A stretch of 56,542 bases of DNA from CAYPTJ01 sp964413845 (GTDB taxonomy: Bacteria > Patescibacteriota > WWE3 > 9FT-COMBO-53-11), in assembly GCA_964413845.1 (NCBI GenBank), contig CAYPTJ010000003.1:1-56542 (forward strand), given 5' to 3'. This document shows positions 47,232 through 55,523 of the stretch, in pieces. The notes below the pieces were generated by a model. That model worked only from the letters and a program-made list of their open reading frames with translations, had not been told where the DNA came from and did no database searches. Position numbers and translations under genes: made by a program. How positions within the stretch are numbered: the stretch's first letter is position 1; every line of letters starts with the position of its first letter.

Positions 47232-48353
47232 TTAAGGTTGGATCCAACTCGTTGAGATAGCAGAGGTATAAGTGACAAAAGTGGTATCCTTTCCATCATC
47301 GGTTTTGGCACTGCCTGTAAAAACATAGATCGGTTGAAGGTATTTTTGCCATAAGGGGTCGTCAAAGTAAGCTAACTCCACTTTTCGGATGGAGACTGTT
47401 TTAAGAGTCAGTGGGGTATAGGGATCCAAAGGCGAAGTTCCTTGAAGTAAAACTTCAGCGACTCCCCTTCCTTTTTTGACCTCTTCCCACGCCTCAGCAA
47501 CAGGTCTTAAGGGATAAGTTTCTACTTTCTCTTTATTTATTTCCCACATTGTATAAGAGAGATAAAGAATGTTGTTGATCTCTGGTTTAAGGCCGGAAGT
47601 TATCCAGACTTGGATTAGGCCTATCTGGGGTTTTGGGGGGAGAATCGAGAAGCTGTTAGCAGAAACGCCTGTTAGGTTGCGGAAGAAATCTACTCGGGTG
47701 AACTGTCCTTCCGAAACAGAGATTGCATCTTTCACTCCTCCCCCCTCTACCTTGTGAGCTTGGGTGGCTTGTCTTCCCTCTCCAAACCCTCCTTTAAGAA
47801 GTCCATTCCGGTTGAGAAACTCTTGGGCTTCTTTGATCACCTCGCCTCCGGTTAGTGCACTTCCTTTGGGGATGGTTGTCTGAATATGGGTAATGTCGGT
47901 AGTAAGGGTGAAATTCTGGCTAGTGAGGTTGACTGTTAGGGTCCGTTTGTCTACCACATCTTTAAAGATGACTGCTTTTTTATCCGCACTTAATTCACCC
48001 TCTCCTCCAAAATCAAACTTCTTAGCGAGTTCCTTAGCGCGCTGCTCTCCCAAAGGTGTGATTTTGATCTCTTGCATCGCCACCACCTCGGCACGGTCAG
48101 GAAAGGTTGGAAGCTCTCCGGTTGCTGTTTCCAAAAAGTAGCTTGGAGTCCCCTTTATCGGAAGGGCAGGGAGGTGAAGCGCAGGGAGTTTCCCAAATCC
48201 GGCTGTAGGGGGTGAAACCGGTGGAGGGTTAATCTGGCGGTAAAGATCACGGAGAAAGTTGAAGAGTACCACAAGAAGAAGCAAAGCGAGCAGTCCAAGA
48301 ATTCCCCAAACGATTATCTTTCTTACGGAAGCGGCAGTTTCGTAGAGACTCAT
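47232..48353 (-). CDS. Single-pass membrane protein with large outer domain
   Basis: 373 residues. Helix at about 13-35 (IVWGILGLLALLLLVVLFNFL), a Pro-rich linker, then an extracellular domain of about 310 residues. The C-terminal part (AYFDDPLWQKYLQPIYVFTGSAKTDDG) resembles the YycH/YycI-like beta fold of proteins that control wall-related kinases, but that is a faint likeness. Convergent with the DacA-like gene. Confidence 0.6.
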   Translation of the reverse strand: MSLYETAASVRKIIVWGILGLLALLLLVVLFNFLRDLYRQINPPPVSPPTAGFGKLPALHLPALPIKGTPSYFLETATGELPTFPDRAEVVAMQEIKITPLGEQRAKELAKKFDFGGEGELSADKKAVIFKDVVDKRTLTVNLTSQNFTLTTDITHIQTTIPKGSALTGGEVIKEAQEFLNRNGLLKGGFGEGRQATQAHKVEGGGVKDAISVSEGQFTRVDFFRNLTGVSANSFSILPPKPQIGLIQVWITSGLKPEINNILYLSYTMWEINKEKVETYPLRPVAEAWEEVKKGRGVAEVLLQGTSPLDPYTPLTLKTVSIRKVELAYFDDPLWQKYLQPIYVFTGSAKTDDGKDTTFVTYTSAISTSWIQP

Positions 48354-48388
48354 GATTTTAAGTTTAGCAGATCAGGGATCGGGGATGG

Positions 48389-48394
48389 TATCAT
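48389..48394 (+). promoter_or_regulatory. -10 box of gltX
   Basis: TATCAT ending eight bases before ATG 48403. Confidence 0.5.
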
Positions 48395-48402
48395 TGGGGC
48401 TG

Positions 48403-49860
48403 ATGGTTCGACAGGCTCACCACAAGTTGGTTCGACAGAGCTCACCACAGGTGGTTAAAACACGTTTTGCCCCCTCACCAACGGGGGTGCTCCATGTTGG
48501 ATCGGCGTACACCGCCCTTTTCAACTTCGCTTTCGCCAAGCAGAATAAGGGTAAGTTTCTTCTCAGGATTGAGGACACTGATCGAACCCGTTTGGTGAAA
48601 GGGGCGGAAGAGCAGATCATCGCTGCTCTTGCCTGGCTCGGGCTTACCTGGGATGAAGGGCCAATTCGCCAGTCCGAAAGGCTTCCATTTTACCAGAGGT
48701 ACGCTAAGGAGTTAGTGGAAAAGGGAAAGGCTTACTACTGTTTTTGCTCGGAGGAGCGGTTGGCTAAGATGAGAAAAAGCCAACAGGAGAAGGACCTCCC
48801 ACCGAAGTACGACGGGCGGTGTCGGCGGTTGGATCCTAAAAAAGCAGGAGAGAGGGCGAAAAGGGAGAAATATGTTATCCGGCTTAAAGTTCCCGAAAGT
48901 GGCGAAACTTCTTTTACCGATTTGATTCGGGGGAGGATTACTTTCAAAAACGCAGAGATTGATGATCAAGTTCTTCTTAAATCTGACGGTTTTCCCACTT
49001 ACCATCTGGCGGTTGTCGTTGATGACCACTTGATGAAAGTTACCCATGTGATAAGGGCAGAGGAGTGGATCTCCTCCACCCCTAAGCACATTCTGCTCTA
49101 CCGCGCATTGGGCTGGAAGATTCCTACCTTTGCTCATCTTCCTCTTCTTCGGGAGCGTGATCGGGCCAAACTTTCCAAACGCCACGGCGCAGTGGGGGTG
49201 GTGGAGTTTCAGGAAGAAGGGTATCTTCCGGAGGCGCTGCTTAACTTTCTTGCTCTTCTTGGCTGGTCCCATCCTAAAGGGAAAGATATCTTCCCTTTGA
49301 GTGAATTTATCAAGAAGCTTGATCTGGCCCGGATCTCTACCTCAGCCCCAGTATTTGATCGGGGGAAGCTAGATTGGATGAACGGGGAATACATGAGAAA
49401 ATTAAAAATTAAAAATTTAAAATTAAGAATTTGTGAATATCTGAAGAACTACAGAGGCTTGGATGTCAACCCCGACCTCATCGAGCAGATTGTGCCCCTG
49501 ATCCGGGAGCGGATCAAGAAGCTATCCGAGTTCGAAGAGATGGCTGGATTTTTCTTTAAGGATGTTGCTTGGTCACCGGAGCTTCTTGTGCAGCAAGGTG
49601 AAACAACAGTGTCTGCTAAGGAGAAGTTAGAAGAGAGTTCAAAGCTTCTAAAGGGAATGGAAGATTGGAAAGCAGAAAAGTTAGAGAGGGAAATGAGGAA
49701 GTTAGCAAAGAATCGTGGTTGGAAAGCACCCGTTTTATTTATGACGCTGCGGGTCGCAATCTCGGGAAAGAAGGTCTCTCCTCCTTTGTTTGAGAGTATG
49801 GAGGTTCTTGGGAGAGAGAAGGTTCTTCCGCGGATAGAAAAAGCTGCTTCAGTTCTTTGA
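48403..49860 (+). CDS. gltX: Glutamyl-tRNA synthetase
   Basis: 485 residues from ATG 48403. HIGH motif HVGSAYTALFN, KMSKS variant KLSKRHG, RIEDTDR and DWMNGEYMRKLK. The first 17 residues (MVRQAHHKLVRQSSPQV) are coded by two copies of the TTCGACAGGCTCACCACA repeat, before the normal start VKTRFAPSPTG. Near residue 330, KLKIKNLKLRICEYLKNY is coded by an AAAATTAAAAATT low-complexity repeat. The C-terminal anticodon domain is complete. It may charge tRNA-Gln too if GatCAB exists. Confidence 0.96.
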   Translation: MVRQAHHKLVRQSSPQVVKTRFAPSPTGVLHVGSAYTALFNFAFAKQNKGKFLLRIEDTDRTRLVKGAEEQIIAALAWLGLTWDEGPIRQSERLPFYQRYAKELVEKGKAYYCFCSEERLAKMRKSQQEKDLPPKYDGRCRRLDPKKAGERAKREKYVIRLKVPESGETSFTDLIRGRITFKNAEIDDQVLLKSDGFPTYHLAVVVDDHLMKVTHVIRAEEWISSTPKHILLYRALGWKIPTFAHLPLLRERDRAKLSKRHGAVGVVEFQEEGYLPEALLNFLALLGWSHPKGKDIFPLSEFIKKLDLARISTSAPVFDRGKLDWMNGEYMRKLKIKNLKLRICEYLKNYRGLDVNPDLIEQIVPLIRERIKKLSEFEEMAGFFFKDVAWSPELLVQQGETTVSAKEKLEESSKLLKGMEDWKAEKLEREMRKLAKNRGWKAPVLFMTLRVAISGKKVSPPLFESMEVLGREKVLPRIEKAASVL

Positions 49861-49974
49861 TTCCTCACTTGACAAACGACTATCGGCCATTCATACTGGA
49901 AAGTGAGTGGAAGAAAATTCCGCCAAATTCCCCTGCCTAAAGCGCCTTTTTAAGATAATCTGCCCCTAAAACGA

Positions 49975-50048
49975 GCCGGCGTAGCTTAGCTAGGTGAGAG
50001 CATCCGTCTCCAAAACGGAAAGCGTGGGTTCGAATCCCGCCGCCGGTG
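49975..50048 (+). tRNA. tRNA-Trp(CCA)
   Basis: Acceptor GCCGGCG pairs with CGCCGGT (G1-U72 wobble). Anticodon stem TCCGT/ACGGA closes the loop CTCCAAA, anticodon CCA. T-arm GTGGGTTCGAATCCCGC. Discriminator G as expected for tryptophan. The CCA end is not encoded. It stands just before trpS. Confidence 0.95.
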
Positions 50049-50101
50049 CTCTTGAGTAAATTAGGCACCCTAAAAATCTGATAGAGTAGGAGGTAAGAGA
50101 G

Positions 50102-51127
50102 ATGGCTACCAAAAGAGTTCTTACTGGTATCCGCCCAACTGGCCCACTGCATCTGGGACATTATGTTGGAGCGCTCAGTCAGTGGATACCTCTTCAGGAC
50201 GACTATGAGTGCTTCTTCCTAATCGCTGACGTGCAAGCCTTAACAACCCACATTAATCAGCCAGCGGTAATTGAAGAGGCGGTTCGAGAGGTGATGCTCG
50301 ACTGGATCGCTGTTGGTTTGGATCCCATCCGGCCCAACGTCCACTTTGTTCTTCAAAGTGGAGTTCCAGAACTCACCGAACTTACTACTTACTTTTCGAT
50401 GTTGGTTCCTTTTTCCGAGATAGAAAGAAACCCTACCATCAAAGAAGAAAGGAAACGTCTTGGTTCTGAACCGACAGTAGGGTTCATGGGTTACCCAGTC
50501 AGCCAAGCAGCGGATATCCTCCTTTTTACCCCCTACCCACCGGGAAAGGAAGATGAGCTGCTTGTGCCGGTAGGGGAGGATCAAGTACCCCATCTTGAGG
50601 GGACTAACCGAATTGCCAGGCGGTTTAATCGCCGTTACGGCAAAGTCTTTCTTGGGTGTACTCCTAAAGTGGGGAAGGTAGGTCGTCTACCAGGGACTGA
50701 TGGCCAAGCAAAGATGAGTAAGTCCTTGAGAAATGTAATCCAACTTAAGGATGTCCCAGAAACGGTACAGCGGCAAGTGATGAGGATGTTCACCGATCCC
50801 AAAAAGGCTCGGCAAGGTGACCCTGGCCATCCAGAAGGATGTCCAGTATACCTCTACCACCAAGCCTTTGGTAACTTGGCAACACTTGATGAGCGTGCAA
50901 AGCGCTGTCGGTTGGGTGAGTTAGGTTGCGTTGAGTGCAAACAGAATCTTGTTGAAGTGCTCAATGCTTTCCTCGATCCCATCAGAAAAAGGCGTGCTGA
51001 AGCAGAGGAGATGCCTTTGGGGAAATATCTCCGTGAAGGCACAGAGTACGCTCGTGAAGTTGGACAAGTCACAATGGCCGCCGTGCGTAAGGCGATGCAC
51101 CTTAACTATCCTTCGATTTTCTCCTAA
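50102..51127 (+). CDS. trpS: Tryptophanyl-tRNA synthetase
   Basis: 341 residues; TAGGAGGTAAGAG before ATG. Class I motifs GIRPTGPLHLGHYVGAL and AKMSKSLRN. GEDQVPHLEGTNRIARRFN contacts the substrate. A 50-residue DPKKARQGDPGHPEGCPVYLYHQ and CVECK stretch near the C-terminus carries Cys residues as in many TrpRS. Follows its own tRNA by 53 bp, so they may be co-transcribed. Confidence 0.97.
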   Translation: MATKRVLTGIRPTGPLHLGHYVGALSQWIPLQDDYECFFLIADVQALTTHINQPAVIEEAVREVMLDWIAVGLDPIRPNVHFVLQSGVPELTELTTYFSMLVPFSEIERNPTIKEERKRLGSEPTVGFMGYPVSQAADILLFTPYPPGKEDELLVPVGEDQVPHLEGTNRIARRFNRRYGKVFLGCTPKVGKVGRLPGTDGQAKMSKSLRNVIQLKDVPETVQRQVMRMFTDPKKARQGDPGHPEGCPVYLYHQAFGNLATLDERAKRCRLGELGCVECKQNLVEVLNAFLDPIRKRRAEAEEMPLGKYLREGTEYAREVGQVTMAAVRKAMHLNYPSIFS

Positions 51128-51144
51128 GAAGAAGGGGGGAGACA

Positions 51145-51855
51145 ATGGGATGCACAATTGTTAACACGGTAGTTGTTCTCGTCGCTGGGGTAATTGGTCT
51201 TTGTCTAAGAGGCCGATTATCCGAGAAGTACGGAGACGCAGTTAAGGAGGCTCTTGGTCTCGCAGCGATACCAATTGGAGTTTCCCTTTATCTAGGAACG
51301 AAAAACCCGTTAATTGTGCTTATCGCAACCACCTTAGGGTTTCTTTGGGGGTGCCTTTGGTGCCTTCAAGGCCGCCTCGATAAGGTGGGTGGCTGGCTCG
51401 AAAAACATACCCGTTTTTTGGAGAGGTTGGTACCCCATCGGAAAGGGGATAGTTTCACCAATGCTTTTGTAACGGCAAGCGTTGTTTCCCTCATTGGCCC
51501 ATTAGCAATAATGGGACCTATTCAGGCAGGGGTGACCGGGGACTGCAACCTCATATACACAAAATGCATCTTTGATTTCTTCGCGACGGTAGTATTTGCC
51601 GCCGGAATGGGAGTGGGAGTGTTGTTTTCTGCATTCTCTGTTCTCCTTTTCCAGGGTGCAATCACGTTTGCATCTTCCTGGGTCGGGCAGATATTAACCG
51701 AGGCGATGATCGTAGAAATGACCGCCGTTGGTGGGGTTTTGATTATGGCGATGGGTATACATGTATCCGGAATCAAGAAGATCGACGTGGGAAACTTCTT
51801 GTTAGCGATTCCCCTTGCCCCAATCATCACCTACCTTTGGGGAGTAGTGTTTTGA
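51145..51855 (+). CDS. DUF554 family membrane protein
   Basis: 236 residues, six to seven helices; GGGGGGAGACA before ATG. N-terminus GCTIVNTVVVLVAGVIGLCLRGRL, then FVTASVVSLIGPLAIMGPIQAGVTGD and MTAVGGVLIMAMGI are the DUF554 (YdfK-like) signatures. It is thought to be a transporter-like protein; substrate unknown. Co-directional with trpS, 17 bases apart, and ends with a terminator. Confidence 0.9.
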   Translation: MGCTIVNTVVVLVAGVIGLCLRGRLSEKYGDAVKEALGLAAIPIGVSLYLGTKNPLIVLIATTLGFLWGCLWCLQGRLDKVGGWLEKHTRFLERLVPHRKGDSFTNAFVTASVVSLIGPLAIMGPIQAGVTGDCNLIYTKCIFDFFATVVFAAGMGVGVLFSAFSVLLFQGAITFASSWVGQILTEAMIVEMTAVGGVLIMAMGIHVSGIKKIDVGNFLLAIPLAPIITYLWGVVF

Positions 51856-51865
51856 GTACTGTTGG

Positions 51866-51906
51866 AGAGCGCACCGATTGAGTTTCAGTCAGTGCGCTCT
51901 TTTTGT
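51866..51906 (+). terminator. Terminator of trpS-DUF554
   Basis: AGAGCGCAC (51866-51874) pairs with GTGCGCTCT (51892-51900), then TTTTTG. It overlaps the 3' end of the convergent peptidase gene. Confidence 0.85.
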
Positions 51907-52979
51907 ATTGCAAATATTCTAAGAAGCAGTTTAACGATATTTTCCAAATCCTTTAGAGCAATACTTTCCCTGGTAGTGTGCGTTTCGCGAGCGCCATAGG
52001 TCAGATTTAGAGTCTTAATTCCACGGTTGTTCAAAATATTAGCATCACTCCCGCTGCAAGTTGGTGAGAACTTTGGTGTAAAACCAAGGGTTTTTATCTC
52101 ATGCTTAACTTTTTTAACAAATTCATCCTCTTTTTTAACCCTAAATCCCTGAGCGGGGTTTAGGATTTTAAAACTTGTTTTTCCTCCATCATCTTCAGAA
52201 GTTTTTCTGAATTCTTCTACTACTTTTTTCATTTCACTCCGCGCTCTTTGATTATTCAAACTTCTAACTTCAGCTTGAATAAAAACTTTACCTGGAACTA
52301 CATTTCTTGATTCTCCTCCCGTAATCTTTCCAATATTCACGATTGTATTTTTGTTAATCCTTCCTTGCTTAAGTTTGGAGATTGCAGAGGCAGCAATTGT
52401 GATTGCGTTAACCCCTTTTTGAGGATCAAGACCAGCATGTACGGATTTTCCTTTAATCTCAATATCGATTGTGTAATAAAAAGGAGCGGCCGATGTTATC
52501 GTCCCAAAGGGACCTGGACGGTCGAAAACGATTCCTCTTTTCGCTCTAAGTTTGGAAAAATCAAGAGCCGAAGCACCTTTGGAACCAAATTCTTCTTGAA
52601 CCGTAAAGATAATTTCCAACGGACAGGTTTTAAGATTGTCTTCCTTCAAAATCTTTAGAAATTCTAGAATAGCGGCAACAACCGCCTTATTATCGGCTCC
52701 GAGGATTGTTTTTCCACCGCTTTTAAATACACCATTCTTGAGAACCGGTTTAACCCCAAAGCAAGGTTCAACTGTATCAAGATGGGTGCAAACTAAAATA
52801 GGCTTCCCCTCACCAGTTGTTCTGGCGATAATATTTTCGACCTTGTCCTGTCCGAAATTGATGGCAAGGGTGCGTAGCTCTTTTTTGACAAATTCTAAAG
52901 CCGTCCCTTCTTTTCCTGAGGGACTTCCGATTTTTGTAAGGTTCAAAAAATTTCTTTTAAGTCTCTTTCTGTCAACCAT
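51885..52979 (-). CDS. M20-family metallopeptidase
   Basis: 364 residues. Metal ligands THLDTVEP, GADNKA and QEEFGSKGA are in the classical M20 order, followed by the dimerisation domain (HAGLDPQKGVNAI) and a later GSDANILNNRG. Tripeptidase or succinyl-diaminopimelate-desuccinylase-like; here probably an amino- or tripeptidase used to recycle peptides. ATG without clear Shine-Dalgarno. Noticeably AT-richer than the neighbours, a possible sign of a separate origin. Confidence 0.92.
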   Translation of the reverse strand: MVDRKRLKRNFLNLTKIGSPSGKEGTALEFVKKELRTLAINFGQDKVENIIARTTGEGKPILVCTHLDTVEPCFGVKPVLKNGVFKSGGKTILGADNKAVVAAILEFLKILKEDNLKTCPLEIIFTVQEEFGSKGASALDFSKLRAKRGIVFDRPGPFGTITSAAPFYYTIDIEIKGKSVHAGLDPQKGVNAITIAASAISKLKQGRINKNTIVNIGKITGGESRNVVPGKVFIQAEVRSLNNQRARSEMKKVVEEFRKTSEDDGGKTSFKILNPAQGFRVKKEDEFVKKVKHEIKTLGFTPKFSPTCSGSDANILNNRGIKTLNLTYGARETHTTRESIALKDLENIVKLLLRIFAIQKERTD

Positions 52980-53030
52980 AATTCACCATCGTTTTTGAAA
53001 GCTAAACTAGTTCCACTTTTAATTTTAAAG

Positions 53031-53066
53031 AAAACCCCTTGGCCTATCATAGAACCAAGGGGTTTT
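53031..53066 (-). terminator. Terminator of the GNAT-like gene
   Basis: AAAACCCCTTGG (53031-53042) pairs with CCAAGGGGTTTT (53055-53066); the stop codon of the minus-strand gene lies in the loop. A T-rich run follows on the minus strand. Confidence 0.9.
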
Positions 53067-53712
53067 GCAATTGACCAACAAAGATAGCCGCATCACCTCT
53101 TCCCGGCTTAAGGCCGATTTTGGCAAAGGTTTCTGTAGCTTTCCTCTCTTCCCCTTCATAGCGAGGTTCAGTAGCCGTCATACATCCCCCGTAGGTTCCG
53201 ACCTCAACGAAGGTTTCAGGGTCAAAACTCTTCATCCCAAGCCTTTGGGCTATTGCTAGGGCAATACTTCTGAAAGGCTCAGGAGGTTTTACAATGCCTC
53301 CAGGATAAAGAACGGCACACCTTCTCAGCAAGCAGATATATATGACAGGGTTCTGGGTTCGGGTTGCGATATATCTGCAGTTGGCATCTGTGATCGCTTG
53401 ATCTAGGATCTTCCCCAATAAACCCTTCTTTTGATGTCTGCTTTCAAAGACAGTCCCACTTAAATAGAGTACTCTTTCTCCCGCGATGCAAAGATGATCA
53501 AAGGAACCGAAACCAACAGCTCCTCCAGAGAATCTCGCCACATAGATGGCATCAACCCCAAGGACATGGTTTTTAATATCGTCAGTCTCAACTGGTGTCC
53601 CAAAACCGTCTCTAGTTACAGGAATGAGGCTTTCTAACAACGTTTGCTGTTCCAACTCACTTAGAGTTTCTCTTGGGTTTAGGATAGCCTCAATAGAGTA
53701 CCTATTTTGCAT
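53047..53712 (-). CDS. GNAT-like acyltransferase under T-box control
   Basis: 221 residues; GGGGAGGAGAGAG before ATG. Central VLYLSGTVFESRHQKKGLLGKILDQAI resembles the acetyl-CoA loop of GNAT enzymes (Q-x-x-G-x-G/L-x). The C-terminal 60 residues (YGGCMTATEPRYEGEERKATETF) do not match any family I know. It is preceded by a 300-bp leader holding a T-box riboswitch, so its expression should rise when a given tRNA is uncharged. An acyl- or aminoacyl-transferase tied to amino-acid supply is a reasonable guess, not shown. Confidence 0.7.
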   Translation of the reverse strand: MQNRYSIEAILNPRETLSELEQQTLLESLIPVTRDGFGTPVETDDIKNHVLGVDAIYVARFSGGAVGFGSFDHLCIAGERVLYLSGTVFESRHQKKGLLGKILDQAITDANCRYIATRTQNPVIYICLLRRCAVLYPGGIVKPPEPFRSIALAIAQRLGMKSFDPETFVEVGTYGGCMTATEPRYEGEERKATETFAKIGLKPGRGDAAIFVGQLQNPLVL

Positions 53713-53760
53713 CTCTCTCCTCCCCGTTTTTAAGTTTTTTGGATTGGTTTATCTACTCTC

Positions 53761-54021
53761 AAATAAGAAAACCCCGTACTTATCCTGCCACTCTTAAGTG
53801 ACAAACAAGGACGAGGTTTCCTTCGGACACCCCGTGGTGCCACCCTGTTTTACCTAATCGTTACCGATTAGGCCTTAGGGATACTTGACAAAGCAGTGAT
53901 ACCCCACAGTTTGATAACGGTCTGCTTCCGGGTAGAGCTACTTGCAACACTAACCGCGTTTGCTCTACCAGCTTAGTGTTCCATAACACTGAGAGGGCCC
54001 ATTCTCCCCCTCATAGCTGTT
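53761..54021 (-). promoter_or_regulatory. T-box riboswitch
   Basis: On the minus strand: T-box AGGGTGGCACCACGG (53846-53832); stem III CCTAATCG/CGATTAGG (53872-53853) just upstream; antiterminator pairing CAGGG and ACGGGG with CCTCGT and CCTTG; terminator ACCTCGTCCTTG...GTACGGGGT (53817-53771) plus TTTTCTTATTT, sharing the strand CCTCGTCCTTG with the antiterminator. Upstream, GCTCTACC/GGTAGAGC (53969-53962 with 53938-53931) and AACACTAA/TTAGTGTT cross each other as an H-type pseudoknot, possibly stem IIA/B. TGGC in the bulge would pair with GCCA, a tRNA with G73. I could not fix the specifier codon. Confidence 0.88.
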
Positions 54022-54027
54022 TAGGTG

Positions 54028-54056
54028 ATTATTACATACACCTTACGTGCTGTCAA
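54028..54056 (-). promoter_or_regulatory. Promoter of the T-box leader
   Basis: Minus strand TTGACA (54051-54056), 17-bp spacer, AATAAT (54028-54033). Confidence 0.75.
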
Positions 54057-54120
54057 ATGGCTGAGCGTGCCGGTCAGGACCCACTCAATCCTTATAGTCC
54101 ATTGTATAACCTCGGGGCTA

Positions 54121-54330
54121 AATGGCTTGCACTGAGCCTGTCGAAGTAGTTTATGCTGAGCGAAGTCGAAGTAAGACAAACCTGTCCCGTAGTGAACCTT
54201 GTTCTACTTTAATCCTGTTGAGAGCCGAGGGCTCTCAGCCCTCGGGTGAAAACGGGAGGAAAGCAAAGGTTCTGAGGCCGAAGTCCGAAGAAAGCCGAGA
54301 CCTCTTAGGCCTCGGATATTTACTACTGGG
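54121..54330. repeat. Repeat-rich spacer after the T-box
   Basis: Contains ACTGAGCCTGTCGAAGTAGT and CTGAGCGAAGTCGAAG (54129-54170), the TTCGACAGGCTCA family; a CCGAGGGCT/AGCCCTCGG inverted repeat (about 54224-54244); and GAGGCC/GGCCTC arms (about 54272-54313). No gene is apparent. Confidence 0.65.
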
Positions 54331-54358
54331 ATGAGACAGTATAAAAAAGGTGAAGCGC

Positions 54359-54392
54359 TAGGTCGGGGGTTCAAATCCTCCCCGGGGAGCCA
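54359..54392 (+). pseudogene. tRNA 3' fragment
   Basis: T-arm GGGGGTTCAAATCCTCC followed by CCGGGGA, discriminator G and CCA. The complementary 5' acceptor TCCCCGG is missing upstream, so this is only the 3' part of a tRNA. Such fragments are left at attachment sites of integrated elements. A terminator follows. Confidence 0.7.
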
Positions 54393-54398
54393 GCACCT

Positions 54399-54427
54399 AA
54401 AAAGCCCTGTATATTGGGCTTTTTTGA
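54399..54427 (+). terminator. Intrinsic terminator
   Basis: AAAAAGCCC, loop TGTATATT, GGGCTTTTTT. Confidence 0.85.
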
Positions 54428-54505
54428 TTACAAAAGACTTTTCATTTTGTGAACCTGTGAAATTGATAGTTTTTGTTAGAAGTCCCGCGGTATTATTAGG
54501 TAGCA

Positions 54506-55336
54506 ATGAAAGATTTTCTTAAAGTAGCCACCTTCAGGGTTACGTCCAGATGTAACAATAATTGCAAACTGTGTTTTGCCTCAAAAAATGTTGAAGAAAT
54601 GGGTTTTTCTGAATTAACAAGGCTTTTTAGATTGCTTTATTCGAAAGGCATTAAGGCAGTTCTTTTAACAGGCGGCGAGCCTCTATTAAGAGAAGATTTT
54701 AAGGAAATTGTTGGCGAATTGAAAAGGTATAGTTTTAAGATATTCCTGGAAACTAATGGTGATTTTTTCTTCAAATATAAAAGGTTGATTTCAGACAATA
54801 TCGATGAGCTGGCTATGCCTGTGGATTTTCCAGATAGGAGCTATCGTAACCAGGGCAACCTCAAGGCGGTTTTAAGAGCCTTGGACTACTTTAAGAGAGA
54901 TAAACGCCCGATGATTCGTATAGGAACCGTGGCTACCCAAGAAAACATTAAGGCTTTAAGCGAAATTGGTGAGTTGTTGAAAAAATACCCAGTTGATATT
55001 TGGAAAATCTACCAGTTTATTCCTCAAAACCTTAATGCAGTAAGAAATAGGCATCTTTTGGAAGTTGCGCAAGAAGATTTTGATGAGGCGACTGAAAGAC
55101 TTAAAAAAGATTTTTCGAAATTTTTTAAGGTCGTGGTTTATAAAAGAAAAGAAATGAACAAAGCCTATTTCTTTATTAATCCTGATGGGACTGTTTTTAT
55201 GCCTGTCGATGATGGTGATGTTTTTCAAGAAGAGAGAATTGGCAACATCTTTGAGGAGGATATTTTCGATAGATGGGGAAAATTGGTTTCCAAAAAGAAC
55301 TACACTGGTAACATCAAGTCAACCTTCAGCAGATAG
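54506..55336 (+). CDS. Radical SAM protein, possibly truncated
   Basis: 276 residues. RCNNNCKLCFA is the C-x3-C-x2-C [4Fe-4S] site (about 16-23) and LTGGEPLLRED follows at about 56. FIPQNLNAVRN and INPDGTVFMPVDDGDVFQEERIGNIFEED recall peptide- or cofactor-modifying enzymes, but the usual SPASM cysteines are absent. The last residues (GNIKSTFSR) overlap the antisense 3' end of a decayed gene, so the C-terminus may be truncated. TATTAT (54491-54496) ends nine bases before ATG; no Shine-Dalgarno. Confidence 0.85.
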   Translation: MKDFLKVATFRVTSRCNNNCKLCFASKNVEEMGFSELTRLFRLLYSKGIKAVLLTGGEPLLREDFKEIVGELKRYSFKIFLETNGDFFFKYKRLISDNIDELAMPVDFPDRSYRNQGNLKAVLRALDYFKRDKRPMIRIGTVATQENIKALSEIGELLKKYPVDIWKIYQFIPQNLNAVRNRHLLEVAQEDFDEATERLKKDFSKFFKVVVYKRKEMNKAYFFINPDGTVFMPVDDGDVFQEERIGNIFEEDIFDRWGKLVSKKNYTGNIKSTFSR

Positions 55337-55502
55337 GGCTAATATTTGTTTTGTTTGTTCCATTGCCGTTTCTGGATGTTTAACCAACTCCAACCAATTT
55401 GCTGTTCGAAAATCGTCCCAGCCAGCGAGCCACCGTCTACCGGGATAGACAGATTTAAATCTTATATATCTGAAATCCGTAAGGCCTTCGTCCGAACTTG
55501 TG
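55326..55502 (-). pseudogene. 3' fragment of a decayed gene
   Basis: An open minus-strand frame of about 55 codons without start codon, bounded upstream by a stop. It contains FKSVYPGRRWLAGWDDFRTAN and ends ALSAEG-stop. Its rich, balanced composition (five Trp/Tyr, charged and hydrophobic mix) is that of a real protein end, though I recognise no family. It overlaps the radical SAM 3' end by about ten bases. Confidence 0.4.
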
Positions 55503-55523
55503 TTTCGTTATAATGGGGGTAAT

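Noticed and set aside
54341..54392. Complete tRNA gene
   Set aside because: Only T-arm and 3' acceptor are present; no 5' acceptor, D-arm or anticodon arm can be found upstream.
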